Assembly: GCA_964579505.1 (NCBI GenBank)
Contig: CAZOGC010000001.1
Location: forward strand, 186,001-250,000
DNA from: JAJYSO01 sp964579505
GTDB lineage: Bacteria > Bacteroidota > Bacteroidia > Flavobacteriales > Flavobacteriaceae
Direction of reading: 5' to 3'
Length of the DNA: 64,000 nt
The notes beneath the pieces were generated by a model. That model ran no database searches. It was not told the origin of the DNA and saw nothing but the letters and a program-made list of their open reading frames with translations. The position numbers and the translations under genes were made by a program. This document shows, in pieces, positions 1 through 9,457 of this stretch; position 1 is the stretch's first letter, and each line of letters opens with the position of its first letter.

Positions 1-2438
1 GCTATAGCGATGATCAAATCAAAGACCTGATAAAAAAAGATTTTGTAGGAAAAAAAATCAATATTCTGGCGCCGGTAGTGCGAGCACGAAAAGGGCATTA
101 TCGAGAATTGTTTCAGCAAATAGCTAAAAAAGGCTTTTTAAAAGTGCGTACAGACGGTGAGATACGCGATATAGAAAAGGGAATGAAACTCGATCGGTAT
201 AAAACGCACGATATTGAAATTGTGATAGATCGCCTCAAAATTTCGGATGATGAAAAGTTAGATAAACGCTTAATAGAAAGTATTAATACAGCGATGAATC
301 AAGGTAATGACGTGTTGATGGTTATTGAACACGGTCAAGAAAAGCCTCGTTATTTTAGTCGCACCTTAATGGATCCGGTAACCGGCATTTCATATCCCAA
401 TCCAGAACCCAATAACTTTTCGTTTAACTCACCCAAAGGAGCTTGCCCGCATTGTAACGGTATCGGAACCTTATATAGAGTAGCTGTTGATAAGGTTATT
501 CCGGATCCTAAAAAATCTATTCTTAACGGCGGATTGGCGCCCTATGGACAGCCTAAAAAAAATTGGATTTTTAAACAGTTAGAGCTGATAGCAGAACGGT
601 TTCACTTTAAGTTGAGTGATCGTATAGAAAATATTCCCGAAGAAGCGTTAGAGATGATTCTCTACGGAGGAAAAGAGAAGCTAGAAGTGCATTCAGAGCA
701 ACTAGGGGTAAAGCGAAATTATAAAATAGATTTTGAAGGGGTTGCTACTTTTATTGAGCAAACCTACCAAAACAACGATTCTACGAAACTACGCCGTTGG
801 GCTAAGGCTTATATGAATAAAGTGCCCTGCCCGGAGTGTGACGGTAGTCGCCTAAAAAAAGAATCGCTTTATTTTAAGCTCGATGGACTTAACATTGCCG
901 AACTAGCTGAAAAAGATATACTTGAGTTGGTTACTTGGTTTGAAGAGCTACCTCATAAACTCACTGCTAATCAATTAAAAATTGGGGAAGAGATTATAAA
1001 AGAAATACGCACCAGATTACAATTCTTGGTAGATGTAGGGCTGACCTACTTGTCGCTTAGCAGAGGGTCAAAAAGTTTGTCGGGTGGAGAAGCGCAGCGC
1101 ATACGATTGGCCACCCAAATTGGGTCTCAATTGGTTGGGGTGTTGTATATTTTAGACGAGCCTAGTATAGGATTACATCAGCGTGATAATAATAAGTTGA
1201 TAGCTTCTCTTAAATCGTTGCGTGATGTGGGTAATTCGGTTATTGTGGTAGAACACGACCGAGATATGATTGAAAATGCCGATTATGTAATAGATATTGG
1301 CCCTTTTGCCGGTCGTCATGGCGGAAAAATTATTAGTCAAGGTACCCCGCAAGAAATTAAACAGCATTCTACGCTTACAGCAGATTATATCTGGGGAAAA
1401 AAAGAAATAAAAATCCCCGAAACACGTCGTCAAGGCACGGGGAAGTACCTTACATTAAAAGGAGCTTCCGGAAACAATTTAAAAACGGTCACGGCTAAAT
1501 TTCCTTTGGGAAAAATGATACTGGTTACCGGCGTTTCGGGTAGTGGCAAGTCAACGTTAATCAATGAAACCCTGTATCCCATTCTCAATAATTATTATTT
1601 TCACGGGGTTAAACAATCCCAACCCTATACCCGTATCACGGGCTTAGATTATATAGATAAAGTAATTGCTATAGATCAATCGCCTATTGGTCGTACTCCT
1701 AGGTCTAACCCCGCCACTTATACCAAAGTTTTTTCGGAGATTAGAAGTTTGTTTGCACAAACCCCTGAGGCACAAATTCGTGGCTATAAGCCCGGACGGT
1801 TTAGTTTTAATGTAAAAGGAGGACGTTGTGAAACTTGTAGAGGGGCGGGGATTAAGGTGATTGAGATGAATTTTTTGCCCGATGTGCATGTAGAATGTGA
1901 AACTTGCCAAGGTAAACGCTTTAATAGAGAAACGCTTGAAATTAGGTATAAAGGGAAATCAATTAGCGATGTGTTGGCCATGACGGTTAATGAGGCTACC
2001 GATTTTTTTGAAAATATTCCGAAGATTTACCGTAAACTCAAAACGTTGAAAGATGTAGGGCTGGGATATATTACCTTAGGTCAGCAAAGTACCACCCTTT
2101 CCGGCGGAGAGGCCCAGCGGGTTAAATTGGCCACAGAATTGTCTAAACGCGATACCGGAAACACCTTCTATATTTTAGATGAACCCACCACCGGTTTGCA
2201 TTTTGAAGACATAAATGTGTTAATGAAGGTGCTGAATAAACTAACCGATAAAGGAAACACTGTGCTTATTATTGAACACAACTTAGATGTGATTAAGTTA
2301 GCAGACTACATTATAGACTTAGGACCCGAAGGAGGACGTAACGGCGGGCAGATTATTGCGGAAGGTACGCCAGAAGAGATTGTAAAAAAGAAGAAAGGGT
2401 ATACGGCACAGTTTTTAAAGAAAGAATTGGGGTTGTAA
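1..2438 (+). CDS. uvrA: Excinuclease ABC subunit A (UvrA), 3' part
   Basis: Damage-recognition ATPase of nucleotide excision repair; works with UvrB in the cytoplasm. The reading frame is already open at base 3, so the true start lies upstream of the window. Visible in order: zinc-binding CPHCNG (about base 448) and CPECDG (about 828), first ABC signature LSGGEAQRIRLA and LDEPSIGLH (1077-1180), second Walker A GVSGSGKST (about 1530), the CETC...CETCQG zinc module (1828-1912), second signature LSGGEAQRVKLA and LDEPTTGLH (2094-2200). All catalytic motifs of both ATPase halves from that point on are intact. No close downstream partner; the next gene starts 416 bp later and belongs to an accessory block. 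Confidence 0.98.
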   Translation, partial: YSDDQIKDLIKKDFVGKKINILAPVVRARKGHYRELFQQIAKKGFLKVRTDGEIRDIEKGMKLDRYKTHDIEIVIDRLKISDDEKLDKRLIESINTAMNQGNDVLMVIEHGQEKPRYFSRTLMDPVTGISYPNPEPNNFSFNSPKGACPHCNGIGTLYRVAVDKVIPDPKKSILNGGLAPYGQPKKNWIFKQLELIAERFHFKLSDRIENIPEEALEMILYGGKEKLEVHSEQLGVKRNYKIDFEGVATFIEQTYQNNDSTKLRRWAKAYMNKVPCPECDGSRLKKESLYFKLDGLNIAELAEKDILELVTWFEELPHKLTANQLKIGEEIIKEIRTRLQFLVDVGLTYLSLSRGSKSLSGGEAQRIRLATQIGSQLVGVLYILDEPSIGLHQRDNNKLIASLKSLRDVGNSVIVVEHDRDMIENADYVIDIGPFAGRHGGKIISQGTPQEIKQHSTLTADYIWGKKEIKIPETRRQGTGKYLTLKGASGNNLKTVTAKFPLGKMILVTGVSGSGKSTLINETLYPILNNYYFHGVKQSQPYTRITGLDYIDKVIAIDQSPIGRTPRSNPATYTKVFSEIRSLFAQTPEAQIRGYKPGRFSFNVKGGRCETCRGAGIKVIEMNFLPDVHVECETCQGKRFNRETLEIRYKGKSISDVLAMTVNEATDFFENIPKIYRKLKTLKDVGLGYITLGQQSTTLSGGEAQRVKLATELSKRDTGNTFYILDEPTTGLHFEDINVLMKVLNKLTDKGNTVLIIEHNLDVIKLADYIIDLGPEGGRNGGQIIAEGTPEEIVKKKKGYTAQFLKKELGL

Positions 2439-2854
2439 AAAGTGTGTTCTATAAAAAAAGCCCCGCCTGTTGTACATTTAGGGTAATTAAGGGTATTTAA
2501 ACATACAGGTTGTCAAGGAGAGGTGTATCGGTTTAAATTAGCAAAAAAAAGAGCGCTAGACCAGGTGTTTATTTAAAACTGGGGGTTGATTTGATTACAA
2601 TAGAAAAGATAAAATTTGGAGACGTTTTATGTAGAGAATGCTGCAATCTAGCACTCAGATTTTCATAGAGTAAAAGAGCTCAAAGTCTGTTGTATCATGC
2701 GTTTATTTCTATAGAAATATCGATAATCTAGCAACTAGTGTCATCTAGATAGGTTCAATGGATAGGTTCAATGGATAGGTTATATTGGTTTTTAGCTACT
2801 TTATGCTTATTTTGAACAGCGAAATATTCTCTCTTTCTTTAATGACTATCGAGT
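2439..2854. other. Intergenic region before the type I R-M operon
   Basis: About 416 bp with no credible gene on either strand. It is AT-rich, contains a 13-bp tandem repeat (2748-2781) near its right end, and presumably carries the promoter of the R-M operon. I could not pick out a convincing TTTG / TAnnTTTG pair. It marks the junction between uvrA and the accessory block. Confidence 0.6.
2748..2781. repeat. 13-bp tandem repeat, 2.6 copies
   Basis: The unit GATAGGTTCAATG occurs at 2748-2760 and 2761-2773 without a mismatch, followed by the first eight bases of a third copy (2774-2781). It lies about 75 bp before the hsdR start. The copies are identical, so copy number could vary by slippage and alter promoter spacing. 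Confidence 0.85.
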
Positions 2855-5800
2855 ATGCCTTTTAACGAAGATTCAAGAGTAAAAATCCCAGCTATATTGC
2901 ATTTGATGCGGTTGGGATATACTTATATATACGCTGCGGAGCATAAAAACCGAATCCTTGAAAACAATATTTTTAAGGAGATTTTCCTTACCCAAATTGC
3001 CAAGATTAATGGGATAAGTGAAAAAGAAGCCGAAAGGGTGCTGGCTGAAATCAATCTGGAATTGGATTATGAAGATTTGGGAAAGGTTTTTTATGAAAGA
3101 TTGGTGAGTACTTCGGGAATAAAGCTCATCGACTTTGAAAATTTTGACAACAATACCTTTCACGTTGCTACAGAGCTGACTTGTAAAGCCGGAGAAGAAG
3201 AATTTAGGCCCGATATTACGGTACTTATCAACGGAATTCCCATTTCTTTTATTGAGGTAAAAAAACCGCACAATAAAGAAGGAATGATTGCCGAACGCAA
3301 ACGAATGAATACCCGATTTAGCAATAAGAATTTCAGGAAGTTTGCCAATATCACGCAATTTATGGTGTTTTCCAATAACGAAGAATACCAAGATGGCGTA
3401 ATTGACCCGATTTTTGGCGCCTTCTATGCTTCGCCTTCCTACGGAAATGTGCATTTCAATTATTTTAGAGAAGATCCGGATTATCCCGTTACTCAAAAAT
3501 TAAAAACGATTTCAGAACAAGGTGAAATCGATTTACTGAAAGACAATAACCTTATTGTCATTAAATCCAGCCCGGAATATCAGACCAATAAAAGAAAGGA
3601 TACCCCGACCAATCGCATCTTGACTTCTTTGTACAGCAAGAAGCGCCTGGCCTTTATCTTAAAATATGCCATTGCTTATGTGGAAAATGAAGAGACCGGT
3701 AAAGTAACTTTTCAAAAACACATTATGCGGTATCCACAATTGTTTGCTACCAAGGCAATTGCGCATAAATTAGAGGAAGGACAACGCAAAGGGATTATTT
3801 GGCACACCCAAGGTTCGGGAAAAACGGCTTTGGCTTATTACAATGTCAAATTTTTAACCGATTATTTTGCCAAACAGCAAGTCATTCCTAAGTTTTACTT
3901 TATTGTAGATCGTTTGGATTTGCTCATTCAGGCGAGTGGCGAATTTTCTAAACGCGGTTTAAAAGTCAACAAAGTCAATTCGAGAGCAGCTTTTGTAGCC
4001 GATTTAAACGTAGCAGGAGCTGTTCATAACGACAGCGGCATTCCGGAAATTACGGTGGTCAACATTCAAAAGTTTTCTGACAATGCCACAGTACAATCGG
4101 ATGTAAAATACGACATAAAAACACAGCGGGTTTTCTTTATTGATGAAGCCCACCGGAGTTATAATCCCAAAGGAAATTATCTGGCAAACTTGATTAACTC
4201 GGACAAAAACGCCGTTTTAATTGCCTTAACGGGCACGCCGCTTTTACGGGAAGTAGCCAAAAAATACGACTCAAAAATGCTTTTTGGAAACTATATCCAT
4301 AAGTATTACTACAATATGTCAATTGCCGATGGTTATACTTTGCGGTTGATTAGAGAAGAAATTGAAAGCGGCTTTAAGATACAGATGCAAGAGGTGATGG
4401 ATCAAATTAAAGTCTTAAAAGGCGAAATTCCTACCAAAAAGATTTATGCCCATTCACAGTTTGTCGAACCTTTGCTGAATTACATAACAAACGATTTAAT
4501 CGACTTTAGAAGGGTTCGTCGCGACTCGACTTTAGGGGGTATGGTGGTTTGTGATTCTTCAGAACAAGCCCGGGAATTGTTTCGTCTTTTTCAAGAAAAG
4601 TATGGACCACAAGAAACCGATGCTTCCGTCTTGATGGCAGCAGAACCCCAAAAATCTTATGGAAAAAACGACCATCCAAAATTAACGGCAGCACTTATTT
4701 TGCACGATGAAAACGATAAAGCTATTCGACGCGATCTGATTTCTGCTTACAAAAAAGGAAAGATAGATTTGTTGTTTGTGTATAATATGTTGTTGACCGG
4801 TTTTGATGCGCATCGCCTGAAAAAACTGTATTTGGCACGAGTAGTACACGATCACAACCTGTTGCAAACTTTAACACGTGTTAATCGGCCTTACAAAAGC
4901 TATAAATACGGCTATGTGGTCGATTTTGCCGATATTTCTAAGGCCTTTGACCGCACCAACCGCTTGTATTTTGACGAGTTGCAAGAACAGCTTGGCGACG
5001 AAATGGAAATGTATTCGCATCTGTTTAAATCAGAAGAAGAGATTAAAACTGAAATTGAAGAAATTAAGGAAACCCTTTTTAATTACGATACCCGCAACAA
5101 AGAAGTGTTTTCTCAACAGATAGAGCAAATTGATGACAAAAAAGAATTAGTGCAACTGGCAAAAGCCTTGCGCAATGCCAAAGAACTAAAAAGCTTAATC
5201 AGTCTCAATAATTACGAAGCCTTGCACGGAATTGCCGATTTTGAGTTTTGGAATGCGATGCTGCGGATGACCCAAGCCCGCATCGATCAAATCAATTTTA
5301 CCGAAAGTTTAAGCAACGAGCAAGAAACCCAAAACCTACTCAACACGGCTTTAGAAGATGTTATTTTTCAATTTATAAAGGTAGATGAAAGCGAATTAAT
5401 CTTGGCCGATGAATTAAAAAATACACTGCAAAAAACAAGGGAATCTTTAGTCGATAATTTTGACACCAAAGACCCGGAATTTATCAGTTTGCGAGAGGAA
5501 CTGGAGCGTATCTTTAAAAAGAAAAAACTGAACGAGGTGACCCAAGAAGATATGATTGAAAATAAAGCCTTGTTGCAAAAAATATACGATCGTTCGAAAG
5601 AACTCAACCGTAAAAATGCTTTATTGCGCGCCAAATATGACAATGACGAAAAATATGTACGCATTCATAAACGCCTGCGCGAAAAGAAAAAACCCAATGC
5701 CAAAGAAGTTAAACTCCATAAGGCCTTGATGCAAGTAAAAGCACAGGTGGATCAAAAACTAGAGAATCAAGAAAGCTTAATCCAAAACGAATCCTTTTTT

Positions 5801-5932
5801 AAGAAATACCTCTTGAAACTGGTGATTCAAGAATTTAAAAAGAAGGAAAATATAGATTTGGATTATGCCACCAGCCTAAGTATTAACACCTTGATTGCCA
5901 ATGAATATTTACAACAATACCAAGCCCAATAA
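2855..5932 (+). CDS. hsdR: Type I restriction enzyme, subunit R (HsdR)
   Basis: Motor and nuclease subunit of a type I restriction-modification complex (R2M2S). The N-terminal nuclease core shows RPDITVLINGIPISFIEVK (about residues 117-136, the D...E-x-K pattern). Helicase motifs follow: Walker A TQGSGKT (about 317), DEAH in FFIDEAHRSY (about 428), motif III TGTP, and motif VI-like QTLTRVNRPY (about 671). A lysine- and glutamate-rich, probably helical C-terminus (about 850-1000) fits the HsdM-binding region. Length 1025 aa is normal. The start ATG leads directly into a typical N-terminus. It is the first gene of the operon; hsdM begins 3 bp after its stop. No defect seen. Confidence 0.97.
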   Translation: MPFNEDSRVKIPAILHLMRLGYTYIYAAEHKNRILENNIFKEIFLTQIAKINGISEKEAERVLAEINLELDYEDLGKVFYERLVSTSGIKLIDFENFDNNTFHVATELTCKAGEEEFRPDITVLINGIPISFIEVKKPHNKEGMIAERKRMNTRFSNKNFRKFANITQFMVFSNNEEYQDGVIDPIFGAFYASPSYGNVHFNYFREDPDYPVTQKLKTISEQGEIDLLKDNNLIVIKSSPEYQTNKRKDTPTNRILTSLYSKKRLAFILKYAIAYVENEETGKVTFQKHIMRYPQLFATKAIAHKLEEGQRKGIIWHTQGSGKTALAYYNVKFLTDYFAKQQVIPKFYFIVDRLDLLIQASGEFSKRGLKVNKVNSRAAFVADLNVAGAVHNDSGIPEITVVNIQKFSDNATVQSDVKYDIKTQRVFFIDEAHRSYNPKGNYLANLINSDKNAVLIALTGTPLLREVAKKYDSKMLFGNYIHKYYYNMSIADGYTLRLIREEIESGFKIQMQEVMDQIKVLKGEIPTKKIYAHSQFVEPLLNYITNDLIDFRRVRRDSTLGGMVVCDSSEQARELFRLFQEKYGPQETDASVLMAAEPQKSYGKNDHPKLTAALILHDENDKAIRRDLISAYKKGKIDLLFVYNMLLTGFDAHRLKKLYLARVVHDHNLLQTLTRVNRPYKSYKYGYVVDFADISKAFDRTNRLYFDELQEQLGDEMEMYSHLFKSEEEIKTEIEEIKETLFNYDTRNKEVFSQQIEQIDDKKELVQLAKALRNAKELKSLISLNNYEALHGIADFEFWNAMLRMTQARIDQINFTESLSNEQETQNLLNTALEDVIFQFIKVDESELILADELKNTLQKTRESLVDNFDTKDPEFISLREELERIFKKKKLNEVTQEDMIENKALLQKIYDRSKELNRKNALLRAKYDNDEKYVRIHKRLREKKKPNAKEVKLHKALMQVKAQVDQKLENQESLIQNESFFKKYLLKLVIQEFKKKENIDLDYATSLSINTLIANEYLQQYQAQ

Positions 5933-5935
5933 AAA

Positions 5936-7555
5936 ATGACAGCAGATATCAATTACATCACCAAAACCAAAGCACTCATTGACGACCTGAAGAGCGTGTG
6001 CGCCAATTACGGTTTAGGAAATGACGGTAACGAATTTAAAATCATTACCCAAGTATTTTTATACAAATTCTTGAACGACAAGTTTACCTATGCCGTCAAA
6101 CAAGAAAAGCCCGAATTGGCCCAAGAAGGTGTCGATTTTTCTAAAGCTTTGGGAAATATGGACGAGGAAGAGTACCAGATGATGTCAGGTTCTCTGGGGG
6201 GATATATTCCTTGGTTTAGACCCGAGCATTTGATAGCCTATTTGTTTGCTCACCAAAATGATGGGGATTTTGCCAAGCTGTTTGACGATACCTTGCGCCA
6301 AATCAGTATAGAAAATACCGATATTTTTTCTATTAAATCCAGCACCGGCGCCAAGGATAAATTGTTTGACGAGTTGAGCCTCTATATCTCTGATGCTTCC
6401 CAACGCGATCATTTTTGTAAGGCTTTGCTCAACAAACTCTTTGAGTTTAGCTTTGAAGATATGTTTGGCAAGAAATACGATTTCTTTGCCACGATTTTTG
6501 AATACCTGATTAAAGATTATAACTCCGATTCGGGCGGTAAATATGCCGAGTATTATACCCCACACGCCGTGGCACGCATTATGGCAAAAATATTGGTGCC
6601 GAAACCCACCAAAGGTGTAAAAGTGTATGACCCCAGTGCGGGATCGGGAACGCTGTTGATGAGCATTGCCCACGAAATTGGCGAGGAAAATTGTACCATT
6701 TATTCCGAAGATATTTCCCAAAAATCCAGTGAGATGTTGCGCTTAAATTTGGTTATCAATGGTTTGACGCACTCTATCCCAAACGTGATTAAAGGAAACA
6801 CCATTCTGCGCCCGCATTATTTTGATGAACGCTTTGACTACATCGTTTCCAATCCGCCGTTTAAATTAGATTTCTCCGATTACCGAGATGATTTGGAAAA
6901 AGACGCTTTTAAAAAGCGCTTTTTTGCCGGAGTACCTTCTATTCCTAAAAAGAAAAAGAGCGCAATGGCCATTTATGAGTTGTTCGTACAACACATTATG
7001 CACAGCCTGAGCGACACCGGGAAAGCCGCCGTTGTGGTACCCACCGGGTTTATTACTGCCCAAAGTGGGATTGATAAAAAGATACGCAAACGCCTTATTG
7101 AAAACGGTTGGTTGCGTGGCGTGGTGAGTATGCCGAGCAATATTTTTGCCAGCACCGGCACCAATGTCTCTGTCTTGTTTTTTGACAAAACCGCCGACAA
7201 CGACCATATTGTCTTGATGGATGCCTCTAAACTGGGCAAGAAAGTAAAAGAAGGCAAAAAGCAACGCACCGTTTTATCACCTGCGGAAGAAGCCCAAATC
7301 ATTGAGAATTTTAACGCCAAAGAAGCCGTAGAAGATTTATCGGTAGTGGTTACCGCCGAAGAAATTAAAGAGAAAAACTATTCCTTTTCTGCCGGTCAAT
7401 ATTTTGAAATTAAGATTGAATATGTGGACATCACCCAAGAAGAATTTCAAGAAAAAATGCAAGGCTTCGAAAACCGATTAAGCGCGTTGTTTGAAAAGGG
7501 AAAAGAACTGGATGAGGAAATTATGGAGAACTTAAAAAAATTGAAAATGAATTAA
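5936..7555 (+). CDS. hsdM: Type I DNA methyltransferase, subunit M (HsdM)
   Basis: N6-adenine methyltransferase subunit of the type I complex; with HsdS it methylates and with HsdR it restricts. Visible: N-terminal HsdM_N-type helical domain (1-150), EYYTPHAVARIM (about 201), AdoMet-binding YDPSAGSGTLL (about 231), and catalytic NPPF (about 306). Length 539 aa is normal. Its stop is followed by a 558-bp gap before hsdS, unusual for an operon where the M and S genes normally adjoin, and the gap holds a gene remnant. No frameshift or missing motif seen. Confidence 0.97.
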   Translation: MTADINYITKTKALIDDLKSVCANYGLGNDGNEFKIITQVFLYKFLNDKFTYAVKQEKPELAQEGVDFSKALGNMDEEEYQMMSGSLGGYIPWFRPEHLIAYLFAHQNDGDFAKLFDDTLRQISIENTDIFSIKSSTGAKDKLFDELSLYISDASQRDHFCKALLNKLFEFSFEDMFGKKYDFFATIFEYLIKDYNSDSGGKYAEYYTPHAVARIMAKILVPKPTKGVKVYDPSAGSGTLLMSIAHEIGEENCTIYSEDISQKSSEMLRLNLVINGLTHSIPNVIKGNTILRPHYFDERFDYIVSNPPFKLDFSDYRDDLEKDAFKKRFFAGVPSIPKKKKSAMAIYELFVQHIMHSLSDTGKAAVVVPTGFITAQSGIDKKIRKRLIENGWLRGVVSMPSNIFASTGTNVSVLFFDKTADNDHIVLMDASKLGKKVKEGKKQRTVLSPAEEAQIIENFNAKEAVEDLSVVVTAEEIKEKNYSFSAGQYFEIKIEYVDITQEEFQEKMQGFENRLSALFEKGKELDEEIMENLKKLKMN

Positions 7556-7615
7556 AAAAGCTAAGCACGATAAAAAGAGAACCACAAAGAAATACTTTGG
7601 AGGTGAGGTGTAAAA

Positions 7616-7640
7616 AAACGTTGATTCGGGTTCAACGTTT
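7616..7640. other. Perfect 9-bp hairpin after hsdM
   Basis: AAACGTTGA (7616-7624) and TCAACGTTT (7632-7640) are exact inverted arms around a 7-nt loop. No long T-run follows, so it is not a clear intrinsic terminator. It could be an mRNA-processing or attenuation element between hsdM and hsdS; the function is inferred only from position. Confidence 0.5.
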
Positions 7641-7723
7641 AAAACCTTTGTTGATTCCAGACCTACGGTAAAGAACAGTACGAAATTAAATACTTTAATT
7701 GGTTTAAAAAAACGAATGCTTTC

Positions 7724-7783
7724 ACGGACGATTACGGACGATTACGACCGATTATGAACGATTGCGAACGATTACGAACGATT
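7724..7783. repeat. Six tandem 10-bp repeats
   Basis: Six consecutive decamers with consensus ACGAACGATT: 7724-7733, 7734-7743, 7744-7753, 7754-7763, 7764-7773, 7774-7783. The first two are identical; the others differ from the consensus at one or two positions. Ten bases is not a multiple of three, so loss or gain of a unit would shift any reading frame across it. The array runs directly into the winged-helix remnant. Confidence 0.85.
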
Positions 7784-7970
7784 ATCAGTTGAGCAGCAAA
7801 AAATATTACTGTATGTTTTGAACAATCAAAAAATTACGCGAAAGGAAGCCTCGAATCTCATAAATTCAGGAAATACAAAAACCTATCAAGTTTTAAAGGA
7901 ATTATTGAAAGCTGAATTAATAGAGGTTCACGGAAAAGGAAGAGGAACATATTATACATTAAAAAAGTAA
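7725..7970 (+). pseudogene. Remnant of a winged-helix protein gene between hsdM and hsdS
   Basis: The frame ending in TAA at 7968-7970 encodes a compact winged-helix-like tail: SVEQQKILLYVL, then KITRKEASNLI, then a recognition-helix-like TYQVLKELLKAELI and a wing GKGRGTYYTL. It has no plausible start codon: upstream the frame enters the 10-bp repeats and meets TGA at 7755-7757. From family knowledge, such wHTH tails end AlbA_2/AAA_4 ATP-binding proteins that often sit inside type I R-M operons, so this is probably what is left of one. A further short open stretch follows in another frame (to about 8037). An alternative is a small functional HTH protein using a non-standard start, which I think less likely. 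Confidence 0.65.
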
Positions 7971-8113
7971 AATTCTAAAAGAAGAATTAAACAAGATTAA
8001 AACCTCATTTAAGCCTTGTTTAAACAGCGATAAATAAGAAAAATAAAATTAATTGTAATGCAGATAATGACAAATAGAAATAAAAAGATAAAGAATTTAA
8101 AAAGGGTTGAGAG

Positions 8114-9385
8114 ATGAGTGAATGGAAAAAGACTTTAATTGGAAATTTTATTGACTTTAATCCTCGGGAATCTATAGAGAAAGGCAAAGTTGCTCGAAAA
8201 ATACCGATGGGAGAATTAGTCGAATTTCAACGGAAAATTAAAGGGTATGAATTGGCAGAATATAAATCTGGACCTAAATTTAGAAATGACGACACCTTAG
8301 TAGCTAAAATCACTCCCTGTTTAGAAAATGGGAAAACAGCTTTCGTTGATATTCTTGAAGATGAAGAAGTCGCATTTGGTTCTTCAGAATTTATCGTTTT
8401 AAGAGCTAATAAAAATTCAATTCCAAAATATATTTATTATTTGGCTCGTAGCCCTCTTTTTAGAGAAAGAGCAATCACTTGTATGGAAGGTACTTCTGGA
8501 CGTAAGCGAGTAAATGAAAGTGTGTTGAAATATCAAGACATTTTAGCTCCCAGTTTAAAAATCCAACAAAAAATCGCGACCATCCTCTCGGCCATAGACG
8601 ACAAAATAGAACTCAACAACCAAATCAATGCAGAGTTGGAAGCAATGGCCAAAACGCTTTATGATTATTGGTTTGTGCAGTTTGACTTTCCCATGGCTTC
8701 GGCAAGCTCAGCCACCGCGACAAGCTCAGCCACCAATTCGGGCACTGAGGCTCTCGAAGTGCCCTACAAATCTTCCGGTGGCAAAATGGTGTATAATGAG
8801 CAGCTTAAACGAGAGATTCCGGAGGGGTGGGAGGTAAAAAAGTTAAAAGGCTTTGTCGCCATAAAACGAGGAAAACTAATTACAGCAAAAAGAGCTAATA
8901 CAAATGGAGAAGTAAAGGTTGTTTCTGCCGGTTTAGATTTTTCCTATTATCACTCAGAATCAAATTACCCTGAATTCACAATAACCGTCAGTGGTTCTGG
9001 TGCAAATGCTGGTTTTGTCAATTTTTGGAGAGAACCCATTTTTGCAAATGATTGTACCACTGTTCGTGGGGATGATTTAGGAAAAACATATTATGTTTTT
9101 AAACACCTAAAACTAATTCAAGAATATTTATATCGACAAGCGAAAGGATCTGCCCAACCACACGTTTATCCAAAGGATTTAGAGATTCTAAATATTCCTA
9201 TCCCGAACCAAAAACTATTAAAGCAATTCGAAAACTTTGTGACGCCCTTAAATAAAAAAATTGCCAACAACCAAAAACAAAACCAAGAACTGGTAGCCTT
9301 GCGAGACTGGTTGTTGCCGATGTTGATGAACGGTCAGGTTTCTGTTGGGGAAGCAGAGGAAATGGTGAAGGGAAAGGTAAATTGA
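8114..9385 (+). CDS. hsdS: Type I specificity subunit S (HsdS)
   Basis: DNA-recognition subunit of the type I complex; two target-recognition domains read the two halves of a split site. TRD1 covers about residues 1-150, the central conserved helix follows (AIDDKIELNNQINAELEAM, about 160-178), TRD2 about 235-375, and the distal conserved helix ends the protein (NKKIANNQKQNQELVALRD). Length 423 aa is normal. The linker after the first conserved region (FDFP...PYKSSGGKM) carries a low-complexity Ala/Ser/Thr insertion encoded by REP-like hairpins (8694-8764); in relatives this linker is usually only a few residues. The frame is kept, so the protein is probably functional. Confidence 0.95.
   Translation: MSEWKKTLIGNFIDFNPRESIEKGKVARKIPMGELVEFQRKIKGYELAEYKSGPKFRNDDTLVAKITPCLENGKTAFVDILEDEEVAFGSSEFIVLRANKNSIPKYIYYLARSPLFRERAITCMEGTSGRKRVNESVLKYQDILAPSLKIQQKIATILSAIDDKIELNNQINAELEAMAKTLYDYWFVQFDFPMASASSATATSSATNSGTEALEVPYKSSGGKMVYNEQLKREIPEGWEVKKLKGFVAIKRGKLITAKRANTNGEVKVVSAGLDFSYYHSESNYPEFTITVSGSGANAGFVNFWREPIFANDCTTVRGDDLGKTYYVFKHLKLIQEYLYRQAKGSAQPHVYPKDLEILNIPIPNQKLLKQFENFVTPLNKKIANNQKQNQELVALRDWLLPMLMNGQVSVGEAEEMVKGKVN
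8694..8764. repeat. REP-like hairpin cluster inside hsdS
   Basis: Three adjoining elements: TGGCT / AGCCA arms around TCGGCAAGCTC (8694-8714); a second partial copy with GACAAGCTCAGCC (about 8719-8734); and perfect GGGCACT / AGTGCCC arms around GAGGCTCTCGA (8740-8764). The loop sequence (or its complement) recurs in other elements of this window. Similar short palindromes are known as dispersed repeats in Bacteroidota genomes. They are read through in frame as Ala/Ser/Thr-rich residues. Confidence 0.8.
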
Positions 9386-9457
9386 AACCGCTATCGGAAT
9401 GCATAAGAAATAAAAAATCCTTCAAAATAAATATCTTTATGCAGAATAACAATTAGG

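Noticed and set aside
7724..7783. CRISPR-like array
   Set aside because: The 10-bp units are directly adjacent without spacers, and there are no cas genes.
8628..8837. Plus-strand frame inside hsdS rich in RQAQPP repeats
   Set aside because: It is the alternative-frame reading of the REP-like hairpins within hsdS.
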